From Xanthocytophaga flava (GTDB lineage: Bacteria > Bacteroidota > Bacteroidia > Cytophagales > 172606-1): DNA of 64,000 nt. Below, piece after piece: positions 1 to 9,779 of the stretch. The stretch spans positions 372,001-436,000 of the forward strand of contig JASJOS010000004.1 in NCBI GenBank assembly GCA_030068525.1, written 5' to 3'. The notes under the pieces are model-generated. The model had not been told where the DNA came from. It saw nothing but the letters and a program-made list of their open reading frames with translations, and did not search any database. The position numbers and the translations under genes were made by a program. Each line of letters opens with the position of its first letter. Within the stretch, counting starts at the first letter, position 1.

Positions 1-1945
1 AGGCTCTTGAATAGGTAAGGCTACCTTCCATATACACACTTTTATCACCCCATTCAGAAGTCTTTTCATACCCAAGAAAATCCTGTCCATTCCTGTAAAT
101 AACCAGATTCAAAGACCCATCTTCATTTCTGCCTACAGAGGGACTATAGTAATTGGGATCTTTACTTCTTTTTACACCCGTAGAAGAAAATCGATCAAAC
201 GCAAACTTTACTCTTCCTTTTAAGCCTCGAATAACTTTGTCGAAGTCCTGTTCAACCCCAAACAACGACTCAAGTTTACTATCGCTGACACGCTGATATC
301 CCCTTTGGGTAGCTAATGCCCATGGATTAGCCCTCTCCGGAACAACCGGAATTTCTCCACTGGAGTATTTGGTCGGATGGACGAAAGGAGGTGTCTCAAA
401 AGCCAGATAAAACAGATCGTCGATAGATTGAGGAGGGCGATTCATATCCTGCAGGTATCCTCCAATATTTATTCGCAGCAGTGTTGAAGGAGTGATATCC
501 AAATCAACATTTGAACGCACATTATACCGATGCAGTTTTAGGGAAGAATCCCACATCTGTGCTGGGTCACGTGCAACAATGCCTTTTTCCGAATAATAAG
601 ATCCTACCAGCGAATAGCGCAAGGCTTCGCTGCCACCAGAAGCAGTCAGGTTATACCGGCTATTGGAGGCATGATCGTTTGTGATAGCATCCAGCCAATT
701 CACATCGGGATATAAATCCGGGTCTGTCTGATTGCGGGTATTGTCAATTCTATCCTGAGAATATGGAATGGCAGGAGCGTTCGTTTCCCTGGCAATAGTA
801 TTGAGGAGTTCCATATAGTCAGCAGCATTCAAAAAGGAAGGTAGCTTGGTTGGTTTTGTAAAGCCTTGTTCATATCTGAAGCCGATAGAAGGCTTGCCGA
901 TTTTGCCCCTTTTTGTATTGATCAGAATGACACCATTGGCACCCCGAACACCATATACAGCACTGGCAGAGGCATCTTTCAGAACAGAAAATGATTCTAT
1001 TTCCGCAGGGTCAATGTTGTTTAGCGAACGCTCCACCCCGTCAACAAGTACCAATGGGTCTCGTGCTCCCTGGAAGGTAGAAATACCTCGTATCCAAAAA
1101 GTAGAATTATCATAGCCTGGCTCTCCGGAACGTTGCACCGCTATAATACCGGCCACCTGTCCTGCCAGGTTATTACTTACGGATCGGGTAGTACCAAATG
1201 ACTGAAGTTTTCCAGGTTCAATGGTGGTAATGGCTCCTGCCACCGTATATTCTTTTTGTGTACCAAAAGCCACTACCACTACCTCATCCAACGTTTTAGA
1301 ATCAACAATCAACTTAACATTTACTGTTGTCTGATCACCCAATACTACTTCTTCTGTTTTGTAACCGATATAGGAAAAAACAAGAATGAGTTTCTCACCT
1401 GTAACTGCAAGAGAATAGTTGCCTTCTGCATCAGTAGTAGCCCCGAGTGTAGTACCTTTTACACTCACGCTCACACCCGGAAGAGAGGCACCTGTATCAT
1501 CAGTCACTTTACCTGTAACGGTCCTGTCTGTTACAGAAATACCCGGAGCATTTATCACGGTACCCACACCATTCTGCGATTGCTTTGTCAAAATGATGTA
1601 ATTGCCCGAAAGCTGATAACTGATATTTAACGGATAAAAAATCCCTTCCAGAATCCGGGATAACTTTTGATCTTTGTAATCAAACGAAAGCTTTTGATCA
1701 ATGGCTATTGCCTGGGGATTATAGGTAAATTTTATGTTGACTGACTTTTCCAGTACTGACAAAACATATTTAATGGTTTCACCTTCTGCCTTGATTGAAA
1801 TTACCTTATCCATTACACTTTGCCCATATATATCCGTTGGCGCGGCCATAGCCATGCCTGATACAATCAACATAAGCAGAAACTGAATACTGGTAAATTT
1901 TGTAATAGCAACAATCAACCTTTGAAGTGTATGATATCTTTTCAT
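1..1945 (-). CDS. SusC/RagA-family TonB-linked outer membrane receptor, partial (C-terminus beyond the left edge)
   Basis: The reading frame is open from an ATG at 1945 to the window edge, about 648 residues, and covers the N-terminal part of a receptor that normally exceeds 1000 residues. A signal segment covers about residues 1-42. An STN domain follows (about 50-115), the module by which FecA-type receptors contact a FecR anti-sigma factor. Next come a carboxypeptidase-regulatory-like beta-sandwich (TVTGKVTDDTGASLPGV, about 143-220) and a plug domain (GTQKEYTVAGAITT onward, with VLVDGVERSLNNIDPAEIES and SVLKDASASAVYGVRGANGV). The beta-barrel starts near residue 350. These families import glycans or other nutrients across the outer membrane using TonB. 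The STN domain and the sigma/FecR genes directly upstream imply substrate-induced signalling. The substrate cannot be told; a SusD partner would lie outside the window. Confidence 0.93.
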   Translation of the reverse strand, partial: MKRYHTLQRLIVAITKFTSIQFLLMLIVSGMAMAAPTDIYGQSVMDKVISIKAEGETIKYVLSVLEKSVNIKFTYNPQAIAIDQKLSFDYKDQKLSRILEGIFYPLNISYQLSGNYIILTKQSQNGVGTVINAPGISVTDRTVTGKVTDDTGASLPGVSVSVKGTTLGATTDAEGNYSLAVTGEKLILVFSYIGYKTEEVVLGDQTTVNVKLIVDSKTLDEVVVVAFGTQKEYTVAGAITTIEPGKLQSFGTTRSVSNNLAGQVAGIIAVQRSGEPGYDNSTFWIRGISTFQGARDPLVLVDGVERSLNNIDPAEIESFSVLKDASASAVYGVRGANGVILINTKRGKIGKPSIGFRYEQGFTKPTKLPSFLNAADYMELLNTIARETNAPAIPYSQDRIDNTRNQTDPDLYPDVNWLDAITNDHASNSRYNLTASGGSEALRYSLVGSYYSEKGIVARDPAQMWDSSLKLHRYNVRSNVDLDITPSTLLRINIGGYLQDMNRPPQSIDDLFYLAFETPPFVHPTKYSSGEIPVVPERANPWALATQRGYQRVSDSKLESLFGVEQDFDKVIRGLKGRVKFAFDRFSSTGVKRSKDPNYYSPSVGRNEDGSLNLVIYRNGQDFLGYEKTSEWGDKSVYMEGSLTYSRA

Positions 1946-2141
1946 AACTTTGTTAAGTTTAGGTTCATGAAATAGTGGACAAAGCGGATCCTGTAGCTTT
2001 GTGTAGAGTGCTAATCGTTACAAAGCCGGGATTGAAGAGAACAGATCGGTGATGCTGGTAACATCACCATCTTTTTTATGATTAGGGTTTTGTATTTTTT
2101 CTATCTCATAGGCAAAATAATTTTGGTGAGGGCTGGATCGA

Positions 2142-3275
2142 TTAACATCCGGAACTGGTGATAATTACCTTAGCATCAATAACTTCATAGGTAGCGCCTA
2201 TGGTCTGACATATAATTTTTACTTTTTCGAACAGGGATTCATTTCCCATTGGCGCGGTTAAAAAACAATTTTTCATTGTCTCTGCATTGAACATAATTTC
2301 AATACCATACGCAGTCTCCAACGTTTTGAAAACTTCTGCAATGGGAGTGTTCTCGAATCTAAAATCAGCCTTGGTAATCTTTGCATTCACGATCTGAGGC
2401 GAGTCAACAATCATTTTGTTAAATGACTGTTCAGTTCTCTGATAGCTTACGCACTGGTTAGGCAGAAGAGTGACTCCTTCCTTACTATTGGTTATTGATG
2501 AGGGTACTACATTAGCATCTGTTTTAAGGGTATAAACCGAGACCTTGCCAGTCTTCACAGAAACCACTATGTTTTTTCCATCTTCCGGAGCCTCAACATG
2601 GAAGCTGGTTCCCAGCACCTTGGTAAAGACTTCATTGGAATGCACAATGAACGGTTTGTATGGATTTTTGGCAACTTCAAAAAAGGCATTTCCCAACAGA
2701 TATACATCCCGTGTAGAATCGTTGGTATAATCTGTTTTATACTTGAGCCGGCTTTTGTTTTCAAGTACAATCACACTTCCGTCAGACAACAGAACCTTTA
2801 CTGGCTTTCCAGTCTGGTTTACCTGTTCACTATATTCCCGCTTTAAACTATTATGGTAAACATACAGATCTGAACGCGGTTTGGCGGTATCCTGTCGACT
2901 CACAAACCATACCATCACACACAGGCATAGTAACAATACACCGGCAGCAGCCAGGAAACGAATCTGACTGACAGATCGCTTTATGGGCTTTTCTGTTTCT
3001 GTATCAGAGGATATATGGATTTGTGTTTTAGCTTCTGTTCTGGCCTGAATTTTATCCCATAACGCATCTATGACTACAGGGTCCTGGTTTGTTTCCTGTG
3101 CTCTTTTCAGGTTAAGTACCAGTATACGTGCCTGTTCTACCTTTGTACTTATTTCAGGATGTTCATCCAGATACCGCTCCCAATAAGCACTTGCTCGCGG
3201 ATCGGATTGATGTACCCAGTCAATAAAGCTCTGATCTGAGGCAAAATCCTCGATTGTATAGTGTGTATAGTCCAT
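2142..3275 (-). CDS. FecR-family anti-sigma factor
   Basis: The 377-residue protein has the standard Bacteroidota FecR layout. A cytoplasmic N-terminal part that would bind the sigma factor covers about residues 1-100. One membrane span follows (FLAAAGVLLLCLCVMVWFVS, about 107-127). The periplasmic FecR domain (about 155-255) contains VLLSDGSVIVLENKSRLKY and FEVAKNPYKPFIVHSNE. A C-terminal DUF4974-type domain starting at FRFENTPIAEVFKTLETAYG resembles the STN fold. It should sit in the inner membrane and relay the occupied state of the downstream SusC-type receptor to the ECF sigma factor encoded upstream. Gene order sigma, FecR, receptor on one strand is the classic arrangement. The 196-bp gap to the receptor gene could hold the sigma-dependent promoter, but I cannot identify one. 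Confidence 0.95.
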   Translation of the reverse strand: MDYTHYTIEDFASDQSFIDWVHQSDPRASAYWERYLDEHPEISTKVEQARILVLNLKRAQETNQDPVVIDALWDKIQARTEAKTQIHISSDTETEKPIKRSVSQIRFLAAAGVLLLCLCVMVWFVSRQDTAKPRSDLYVYHNSLKREYSEQVNQTGKPVKVLLSDGSVIVLENKSRLKYKTDYTNDSTRDVYLLGNAFFEVAKNPYKPFIVHSNEVFTKVLGTSFHVEAPEDGKNIVVSVKTGKVSVYTLKTDANVVPSSITNSKEGVTLLPNQCVSYQRTEQSFNKMIVDSPQIVNAKITKADFRFENTPIAEVFKTLETAYGIEIMFNAETMKNCFLTAPMGNESLFEKVKIICQTIGATYEVIDAKVIITSSGC

Positions 3276-3345
3276 TTGTATGGGAATGCATTAGGCTTTC
3301 CATATACTAATGGACTAACCTTCTTTTTTTAACTCATTTTTTTTG

Positions 3346-3375
3346 AAAAAAATAAGAAAAAAAAGAAAGCAGCCT
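3346..3375. repeat. A-rich copy of the 3' end of the upstream sigma-factor gene (copy 1)
   Basis: This 30-nt stretch in the 270-bp gap between the fecR-like gene and the sigma gene resembles 3550-3579, the last codons of the sigma gene. Both end in AAAGCAGCCT. Read on the minus strand it would encode a similar AGCFLFFLFF-like tail. It may be a leftover from a small duplication of the sigma-gene end. Because most of it is A, chance similarity is possible. I see nothing else in the gap. Confidence 0.35.
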
Positions 3376-3545
3376 GCAGAGGCCTGTAAACCAGGTGTTT
3401 TAATTATTTATGCATTGAAGAGAAATTGTATCAGGTCGAAACAATCTTAGATATCACCTTGTAGGAATCTTTGTCATGTACACATCAGGGAGTATTGAGA
3501 TTTCTACTAATATCGTAGAAAATAGCCAAATACTCGGACTCTTTT

Positions 3546-4148
3546 TTACAAAAAAAGTAAGAAAAGAAGAAAGCAGCCTATCGATACTTGTAGGTTAAGT
3601 TTTAGTTTACGAAGGGCACTATAAATAAAATTGCAGGCCGACTGGTAGTTTACCCCCATGATCTGGGCAACCTCCTCATTGGAGAAGTTATGATAATAAC
3701 GAAGGTTGATGGCTTCTTTTTGTCTTTTGGGGAGTTGCTCCAGAAGCGTTTTCAGATTTTCCATCTGTAAAGATTGAACTTCAATGCCAATCAGCTGGCT
3801 TTCATGTGAAGGATATGAAAAATAATTCTGATTCAATTCCGTATTGTATTCTGTACTTTCCAAGCTGGAGAAATCCTTTGTATTTGTATTGTGATAAATC
3901 TTATAGCGAAGTGCCTTAAATAAATAAAATTTCACTGAGGTAGTCTCTGCAATTCGTTCCCGGCTTTCCCATAACTCAAAAAACAAATCCTGAATGCTAT
4001 CTTCGACTAAGGTACGATCAGAAGTAATCTTATTGCCATAATTTAATAATGCAGTCACATACTTTCTATAGATAGAGGCAAATGCAGCCCTATCTCCAGC
4101 CTTGAAAGAATGCCATAAAGTATCGTACTGCGAATTAGATGAGGTCAT
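3546..4148 (-). CDS. ECF RNA polymerase sigma factor (sigma-70 family, Bacteroidetes FecI-like)
   Basis: The 200-residue length is typical. Sigma region 2 spans about residues 10-90 (AFASIYRKYVTALLNYGNKI then VEDSIQDLFFELWESRERI), and region 4 spans about 130-185 (LLEQLPKRQKEAINLRYYHN then NEEVAQIMGVNYQSACNFIY), a helix-turn-helix that reads the -35 element. The C-terminus is a short hydrophobic tail (IGCFLLFLLFL), often seen in this group. It should direct transcription of the FecR and SusC-type genes downstream when the receptor is occupied. It is the first gene of the minus-strand locus, and its own promoter would lie in 4149-4387. Confidence 0.95.
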   Translation of the reverse strand: MTSSNSQYDTLWHSFKAGDRAAFASIYRKYVTALLNYGNKITSDRTLVEDSIQDLFFELWESRERIAETTSVKFYLFKALRYKIYHNTNTKDFSSLESTEYNTELNQNYFSYPSHESQLIGIEVQSLQMENLKTLLEQLPKRQKEAINLRYYHNFSNEEVAQIMGVNYQSACNFIYSALRKLKLNLQVSIGCFLLFLLFL

Positions 4149-4387
4149 AATACAGCGTTATTGTAAATGCGGAATGAAATTTATATAAATAAATGAATAT
4201 TCCACATACTATCCCCAAAGAAAAGTTCATTTTAATCCTATTAAAGTTCAAAAAAAATAAAGAATAGGCTTTATGGCTGTTTTTACAGCTATATATAGAG
4301 ACAAGGCAGTTTGTGCATATCCCACTAACAGGGAGCTGGCTAACTAGATAATCAGGGCAAAGCTTTACTTTGCCAAATGCTTTGCTA

Positions 4388-5134
4388 TTACTCCTCTGAG
4401 TAATGGCCTAATTGAACAAACCGGATATACCGTTGCAGATAAAGTTGTTTGGGTGTATTTCCAGTATGTTTTTTCGTTTGTCTGATGAAATGGGACTGAT
4501 CATAGTAATGCTCTTGTGGATAAAAATCACCTTGTCCAATCTGAGGTAAGGATGAAAAAAAGGCCAGTTGTTCTAAGTACGCTTTTAACGATAAGCCAAA
4601 TGTACCTGTGAAATACCGATTAATTTGTCGGGCAGCCCACCCAGTCTCAAGAGCCAGGTTATGTACAGATATAGTACCCTTTGAGTGATAGACCAAGTCT
4701 AAAAGCTTTTGTTTTCTTGAATCAATTATCACTGACTGGAGTTGTTGATGCAAATGTGTACTAATGGTATCGACAAAGCTATCCAGTGACGTTTCTGCTT
4801 GTAGATCAATCTGTTCAAAATGTATGGGTGGTTTTTGAATGGAATTGGTTTCTAAAGTCATCTTGAGCAAGTACTCAACTGCTAACAGTTTAAAGCGAAT
4901 GCCATAGAAGACAGCCTGATTAGGAATTGTGATATCCAGAATGTGGGTTGATAGCCCAAAAAGATCTATTCGATTGGGCTTATCAGGCTGAATGGAGATA
5001 ATCAGTTCAATTCCCGCATCTGGTACTACCGTATAATGGATATCTGTGCCACTGTTATTCTGCGTCTTCCAGAAAGAAAAGATGAAGGCTTTAAGTGGCT
5101 CGCCTGGTTGACATTCTGAATAATTGATAGGCAT
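4388..5134 (-). CDS. AraC-family transcriptional regulator with DUF6597-like N-terminal domain
   Basis: This is a 248-residue protein. The N-terminal half (residues 1-130, with TVVPDAGIELIISI and FYGIRFKLLAVEYLL) matches the small sensor-like domain found in many Bacteroidota AraC proteins. The C-terminal half (about 150-240) is a double helix-turn-helix with VHNLALETGWAARQINRYFTG and a second helix pair at YYDQSHFIRQTKKHTGNTP. It reads on the same strand as the sigma gene but 239 bp upstream of it, so co-transcription is uncertain. The target genes are unknown. Confidence 0.9.
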   Translation of the reverse strand: MPINYSECQPGEPLKAFIFSFWKTQNNSGTDIHYTVVPDAGIELIISIQPDKPNRIDLFGLSTHILDITIPNQAVFYGIRFKLLAVEYLLKMTLETNSIQKPPIHFEQIDLQAETSLDSFVDTISTHLHQQLQSVIIDSRKQKLLDLVYHSKGTISVHNLALETGWAARQINRYFTGTFGLSLKAYLEQLAFFSSLPQIGQGDFYPQEHYYDQSHFIRQTKKHTGNTPKQLYLQRYIRFVQLGHYSEE

Positions 5135-5944
5135 ACATAATAATCCTAAAAGTTTAGTACCATGTGTGATAGTACACTAACATACCAGGTATTGTAACTG
5201 TTTGTACAATGTTGCAAAACAACACAAAAGATGTTGTACCAACTTTTAGTATTTTTTATTCTCTTTAGATAAGGCGTTTATATCTGGAAATTGGCGATAA
5301 AATTATATAAATTTTCTCCTGTCATTACTATCGTTTCCAATAACCTTTTCCCATTACTCAGGTTGATAATATTACCATAGCCACCAAGTTAAGAATCAAA
5401 ATATTGACAGTGTATTTCTTACTGATATATTAATTATTATTCAGTATATACTACCTTAAAGCAACTCTAGAGAGTAAAATACACCCACTCTCCTCCCATG
5501 ATATTTTTAGCAATCCCACGGAGAGATTACAGCGCTTTGATTGGGCTCAAGACAATTCCGGTCTTTTCTTATGAACTGAATGTTCTGCATTTCCGATGTA
5601 TTGGCCACGAAAGTTATGGAACTGATTCTACCTTTTTTATAACAATCTTACCCATATTTTGAGGAGTATTTCATGTATCTATCTCATTTAACTTCTAAAA
5701 TATGACACCTCGTGTATTTTACAGCAATTAATTCCTGTATAAAATCTTTGCGATTATAAATTATAAATTAACATATTTAAAATAGAATCTAATCTGTATA
5801 TTAATATATAATACAAAAATATATAGATTATACATGTTCACTTTCCTTTTCATTATCCATTAAAGTAACTTGTCCAAAACAAGGCTTTTTATAAATTAAA
5901 AAACCCTTACAAATTTATTCTTTCACTTTTACCAGTTAATAACA
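5135..5944. other. 810-bp AT-rich intergenic region
   Basis: This gap lies between a divergent pair: the AraC gene on the minus strand and the secreted beta-helix gene on the plus strand. I find no credible ORF, RNA or clean terminator. The 3' part, from about 5690, is extremely AT-rich with many TATATA runs, as expected of a long 5' leader or promoter region for the T9SS cargo gene. No Bacteroidota promoter (TTTG / TAnnTTTG) could be placed with confidence. Confidence 0.5.
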
Positions 5945-8900
5945 ATGAAAAAAAGGTTTTTAGGAATTTTGTTTTTTATGTTAACTATTTACAGCTATGC
6001 AACAGAATATTATGTTCGTCCAGATGGCAATGACAGCAATGATGGGAAAACCAATACGTCAACTGGAGCTTTTAAAACAATAGCAAGAGCCACAACTGTA
6101 GTACCACAAGGAGCACATACTATTAATATAGCTTCAGGTACATACATAGAAACAACATACATGGCTGTTGCTCCAGGTGTATCTTTAAAAGGAGCAGGTG
6201 TTGATCAAACAATTATCAAACATGGTAATTTTGACTGGTATCATGGAGCTATCCGCTTGTATAGTGATGACATAACAGATGGGAATCAAACCCTAAGCGA
6301 TTTTACAATGGATGGGATGAGTCAATCCAGTTTTGATGGGATTCGTATCCAGAATCGCAATAATGTGAAAATATTTAATATCAAAATAGTTTCTTTTTAT
6401 CAGGCCGCAATCGAGGTTTTATCTAATTACCAGAATAGTATTCATGATATTGAAATATACAATTTTGATATTAGAGAGTCTTCTCGTGAATCAGCGTACG
6501 TATCCTCCGAAGGAAATATTCGAATGAATGGGTCTATGGATAGAGTCTTTATTCATGATGGAACCATTTATCATCAAACAAATACTCCAGCATCAGGAGG
6601 ATATAATGCATCTGGATATGCGATTAAATTTGTACCATCTTTGCTATCAGATAATTCAACCTATAATAAAAATGATTATATCAGTCATTCAAAGATCTTT
6701 AATGTAAAGGAATATGGTAAGCCTGCTGTTGAATGGACGGAGAGCAATGGACAGTTAAGATCTAAAAATAACCTAGGTGTCGAATTCTGGTCAATTGCGG
6801 GAGAAGAAGTAGAAATCTATAATTGTGACTTTACAACTCAGCTTTCACTAGAGTATGAACCTCCTGTATTAAAAGGAAGTTATTCTTTTTGGGTACATGA
6901 TAATAGATTTGTTGTAGGCCGTGAACAGTCTCTTGAGATTGCTGCAAGCAATGCTATTATTGAAAAAAATACATTTGATTATCGTAATACTACCAATGCA
7001 TGGAATGTGTTGGGTGAATATAACCATAAATCACAGGGAGGAAGCAATATTCACGTACGTAAAAATTATTTTTTACTGGGTGATCGCTCTCCTATAATCT
7101 GGTCATTAGAAAGTCCTGTAAATGGTGTGTATTTCTACAATAATACCATTACGGGTACTGGTAACCCATCTATTTTTGAGATAAGGCTAGCACAAGGAAC
7201 AGCAGTAAGTACAAATCTAAAAGCTATTAATAATGTTTTTGATCTATCCACCACAGGAACTTTCTCATTAATAAGTTATCAATCTAATAGTGCGAGTCTG
7301 TCACAACCTACTAATACTAATTTTATCTATAATCACTATAGTAAGCCAGTAGCAAATATCCCTACTGGTGCTGTAGTATCAAATAATTTACAAACTACTC
7401 CTGCTGTACTGCATACCGGGGCATTGCCATTACCTTATTTATCTACAACAACAGGTAGTGCCTTAATAAATGCAGGAACCAGCACCTTACCAACTAGCTC
7501 TATAGCAATGACATATGCGGGTAGTTCACCTGATATAGGCGCTTTTGAATACAATGATGCGTCTCCAACTGATACTCAATCACCAAGTGTTCCTGCTAAT
7601 TTGAGCGTAGTAAGCAAAACCGGAACGACTGTAAGCCTGTCCTGGACAGCATCAACAGATAATGTGGGTGTGACTGGATATGATATTTACAACGGATCTG
7701 TATTGGCCGGAACTAGTAATACTACTTCTTATACAGTTTCAGGATTAACAGCAAATACTACGTATAGCTTTACCGTAAAGGCCAAAGATGCAGCAAATAA
7801 TATTTCTGCTGCCAGTACAGCTTTAACGGTTACTACCACATCTGGCACCCCTTCGGCAGGTAATGGCTTATCAGGCGAAATGTATTCACAATTTGGGGTT
7901 TCTGTTGCGGATGGCAGATCCCAGATCAGCGGACAAACTCCTTTGTATACTTTCTCTTCTACTCTTGTTGACTATCCCAATGGAACAGCTACTGTAACTC
8001 AACTAGATAGTTCGTGGAGAAGCTTCCTTGGGGTGGATGGAACTACTGCACCTTTACGAGAAGTACAAACTTCTACTATCCGTCTTTCAGGATACATCCA
8101 GATTAAGGCAGAAAACGATGTAGTCGCAGGAAACAACACGATTGAAGTAGACTTTTTGCTAGCTACTCAGGGATTGGCTGCATTAACCATCAACGGAAGT
8201 CAGGTTATTATCAATGAAGCCAACTGGACGTTTTCTTCAGCTTCGGCTCGTGTGAGTTTCCCATCCGCAGGGTTTTATCCGATAGAGGTTTTCAATACTA
8301 TTCCATGGAATCATGCGGCTGTTGAATTATACAGCAGTATTGCAGGAACACAAAACCCAGGACGTGGCACTACTCAAGCTCCTTATCTTGTACCTCAAAC
8401 GGTTCTCTTTAAAAGTCTACCTGTAGTGGATACACAAGCACCTAGCGTTCCTACAAACGTAACTGCATCTACTATTACAGGAACAAGCTTTACATTATCC
8501 TGGAATGCATCAACTGACAATATCGGGGTAAGTGGTTATGAAGTATTTCGTAATGGTATCTCAATAGGTACTACTTCTTCTACTACCTTTACTATAACTG
8601 GTTTAGCTTCTGGTACAAGTTATGTAATGACCGTAAAGGCCAAAGATGCAGCAAATAATATTTCTGCTGCCAGTACAGCTTTAACGGTTACTACACTTTC
8701 TAATGGCTTATCAGGTGAAATGTATTCACAATTTGGGGTTTCTGTTGCGGATGGCAGATCCCAGATCAGCGGACAAACTCCTTTGTATACTTTCTCTTCT
8801 ACTCTTGTTGACTATCCCAATGGAACAGCTACTGTAACTCAACTAGATAGTTCGTGGAGAAGCTTCCTTGGGGTGGATGGAACTACTGCACCTTTACGAG

Positions 8901-9544
8901 AAGTACAAACTTCTACTATCCGTCTTTCAGGATACATCCAGATTAAGGCAGAAAACGATGTAGTCGCAGGAAACAACACGATTGAAGTAGACTTTTTGCT
9001 AGCTACTCAGGGATTGGCTGCATTAACCATCAACGGAAGTCAGGTTATTATCAATGAAGCCAACTGGACGTTTTCTTCAGCTTCGGCTCGTGTGAGTTTC
9101 CCATCCGCAGGGTTTTATCCGATAGAGGTTTTCAATACTATTCCATGGAATCATGCGGCTGTTGAATTATACAGCAGTATTGCAGGAACACAAAACCCAG
9201 GACGTGGCACTACTCAAGCTCCTTATCTTGTACCTCAAACGGTTCTCTTTAAGAATTTACCATCAGCTCGCAAAAGTTTCGAGAATGGTGATGTTAGTAA
9301 AAACTCTCTAACTGTGTATCCGAACCCAACTTCTAATAAGTCACTATCTATTGTGTATGGTTACAAGAATAACTCTGTAGCAATCAAAATTGTTGATTTA
9401 ACAGGAAGAGTTGTATACAAGGCAACATCTTCACTACTTAATGGCACAACAGATATATCATTGGAAGGAATTAAAGCTGGAGTTTATATACTTTCTGTAC
9501 AGGAAAATGGTACTATAAGCCAGCAAAAAATAATAATTCAATAA
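5945..9544 (+). CDS. Secreted right-handed beta-helix protein with 2 FN3 and 2 PA14-like modules and a T9SS sorting domain
   Basis: The 1199-residue protein starts with a signal peptide (residues 1-19). A right-handed parallel beta-helix of the pectate-lyase/DUF1565 type runs from YYVRPDGNDSNDGKT to about residue 540. An FN3 domain (about 545-632) follows, then a PA14-like module (about 640-822), a second FN3 (about 829-918), a second PA14-like module (about 920-1103) and a type-A Por secretion tail (LTVYPNPTSNKSLSIVYGYK to the end). The beta-helix fold suits a polysaccharide lyase or hydrolase, and the FN3/PA14-like parts suit glycan binding. No catalytic residues can be assigned by eye, so the activity is inference. 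The final domain predicts export by T9SS and attachment to the cell surface. The gene is monocistronic, ending at a terminator 27 bp downstream. Confidence 0.9.
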   Translation: MKKRFLGILFFMLTIYSYATEYYVRPDGNDSNDGKTNTSTGAFKTIARATTVVPQGAHTINIASGTYIETTYMAVAPGVSLKGAGVDQTIIKHGNFDWYHGAIRLYSDDITDGNQTLSDFTMDGMSQSSFDGIRIQNRNNVKIFNIKIVSFYQAAIEVLSNYQNSIHDIEIYNFDIRESSRESAYVSSEGNIRMNGSMDRVFIHDGTIYHQTNTPASGGYNASGYAIKFVPSLLSDNSTYNKNDYISHSKIFNVKEYGKPAVEWTESNGQLRSKNNLGVEFWSIAGEEVEIYNCDFTTQLSLEYEPPVLKGSYSFWVHDNRFVVGREQSLEIAASNAIIEKNTFDYRNTTNAWNVLGEYNHKSQGGSNIHVRKNYFLLGDRSPIIWSLESPVNGVYFYNNTITGTGNPSIFEIRLAQGTAVSTNLKAINNVFDLSTTGTFSLISYQSNSASLSQPTNTNFIYNHYSKPVANIPTGAVVSNNLQTTPAVLHTGALPLPYLSTTTGSALINAGTSTLPTSSIAMTYAGSSPDIGAFEYNDASPTDTQSPSVPANLSVVSKTGTTVSLSWTASTDNVGVTGYDIYNGSVLAGTSNTTSYTVSGLTANTTYSFTVKAKDAANNISAASTALTVTTTSGTPSAGNGLSGEMYSQFGVSVADGRSQISGQTPLYTFSSTLVDYPNGTATVTQLDSSWRSFLGVDGTTAPLREVQTSTIRLSGYIQIKAENDVVAGNNTIEVDFLLATQGLAALTINGSQVIINEANWTFSSASARVSFPSAGFYPIEVFNTIPWNHAAVELYSSIAGTQNPGRGTTQAPYLVPQTVLFKSLPVVDTQAPSVPTNVTASTITGTSFTLSWNASTDNIGVSGYEVFRNGISIGTTSSTTFTITGLASGTSYVMTVKAKDAANNISAASTALTVTTLSNGLSGEMYSQFGVSVADGRSQISGQTPLYTFSSTLVDYPNGTATVTQLDSSWRSFLGVDGTTAPLREVQTSTIRLSGYIQIKAENDVVAGNNTIEVDFLLATQGLAALTINGSQVIINEANWTFSSASARVSFPSAGFYPIEVFNTIPWNHAAVELYSSIAGTQNPGRGTTQAPYLVPQTVLFKNLPSARKSFENGDVSKNSLTVYPNPTSNKSLSIVYGYKNNSVAIKIVDLTGRVVYKATSSLLNGTTDISLEGIKAGVYILSVQENGTISQQKIIIQ
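7861..8412 (+). repeat. Intragenic repeat copy 1 (552 bp, PA14-like module)
   Basis: Bases 7861-8412 recur at 8701-9252, offset 840 bp, and I found a single substitution (C at 7876, T at 8716). It encodes the module starting GNGLSGEMYSQFG and ending PYLVPQTVLFK. The module has PA14-like traits: a hydrophobic sheet followed by LAALTINGSQVI and a final FYPIEVFNTIPWNHAAVELY. About 65 bp of the preceding FN3 domain (7772-7836 against 8630-8694) are also identical, at offset 858. Confidence 0.97.
8701..9252 (+). repeat. Intragenic repeat copy 2 (552 bp, PA14-like module)
   Basis: This is the second copy of the PA14-like module. It is nearly identical at the nucleotide level to 7861-8412, including synonymous positions, while the FN3 domains before the two copies have diverged except for their last 65 bp. 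That contrast points to recent duplication or ongoing gene conversion of the module, not to ancient tandem domains. Confidence 0.97.
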
Positions 9545-9570
9545 TAAATAACATGAGTCATCCCGAATTT

Positions 9571-9600
9571 TGCCCGTCCGTAAGGTCGGGCATTTTTATT
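9571..9600 (+). terminator. Rho-independent terminator after the beta-helix gene
   Basis: The stem TGCCCG / CGGGCA (9571-9576 with 9587-9592) has a 10-nt loop and is followed by a T run at 9593-9597. It lies 27 bp after the stop codon of the T9SS cargo gene. Confidence 0.85.
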
Positions 9601-9779
9601 GGTAATAGGGATTAATGCAGCTGTGCTATTTATTACCGGCAAATCTAGTAGGGAAACATCCCTCCTATCCTTAGCGCTAACCTCATCTAAACCTATACCT
9701 TTTCAATTCAACAGATTCTTTGGATAGGGATAGGGATAATTGGGTAACCTATCTACCCTATCTTTGATATCTTCCCATT

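Noticed and set aside
846-1115. 89-codon plus-strand ORF
   Set aside because: Antisense shadow of the SusC-type receptor, whose plug domain is unmistakable on the minus strand.
1-5134. Complete polysaccharide utilisation locus
   Set aside because: Only the sigma, FecR and partial SusC genes are inside the window; no SusD or glycoside hydrolase is visible, so the substrate class cannot be claimed.
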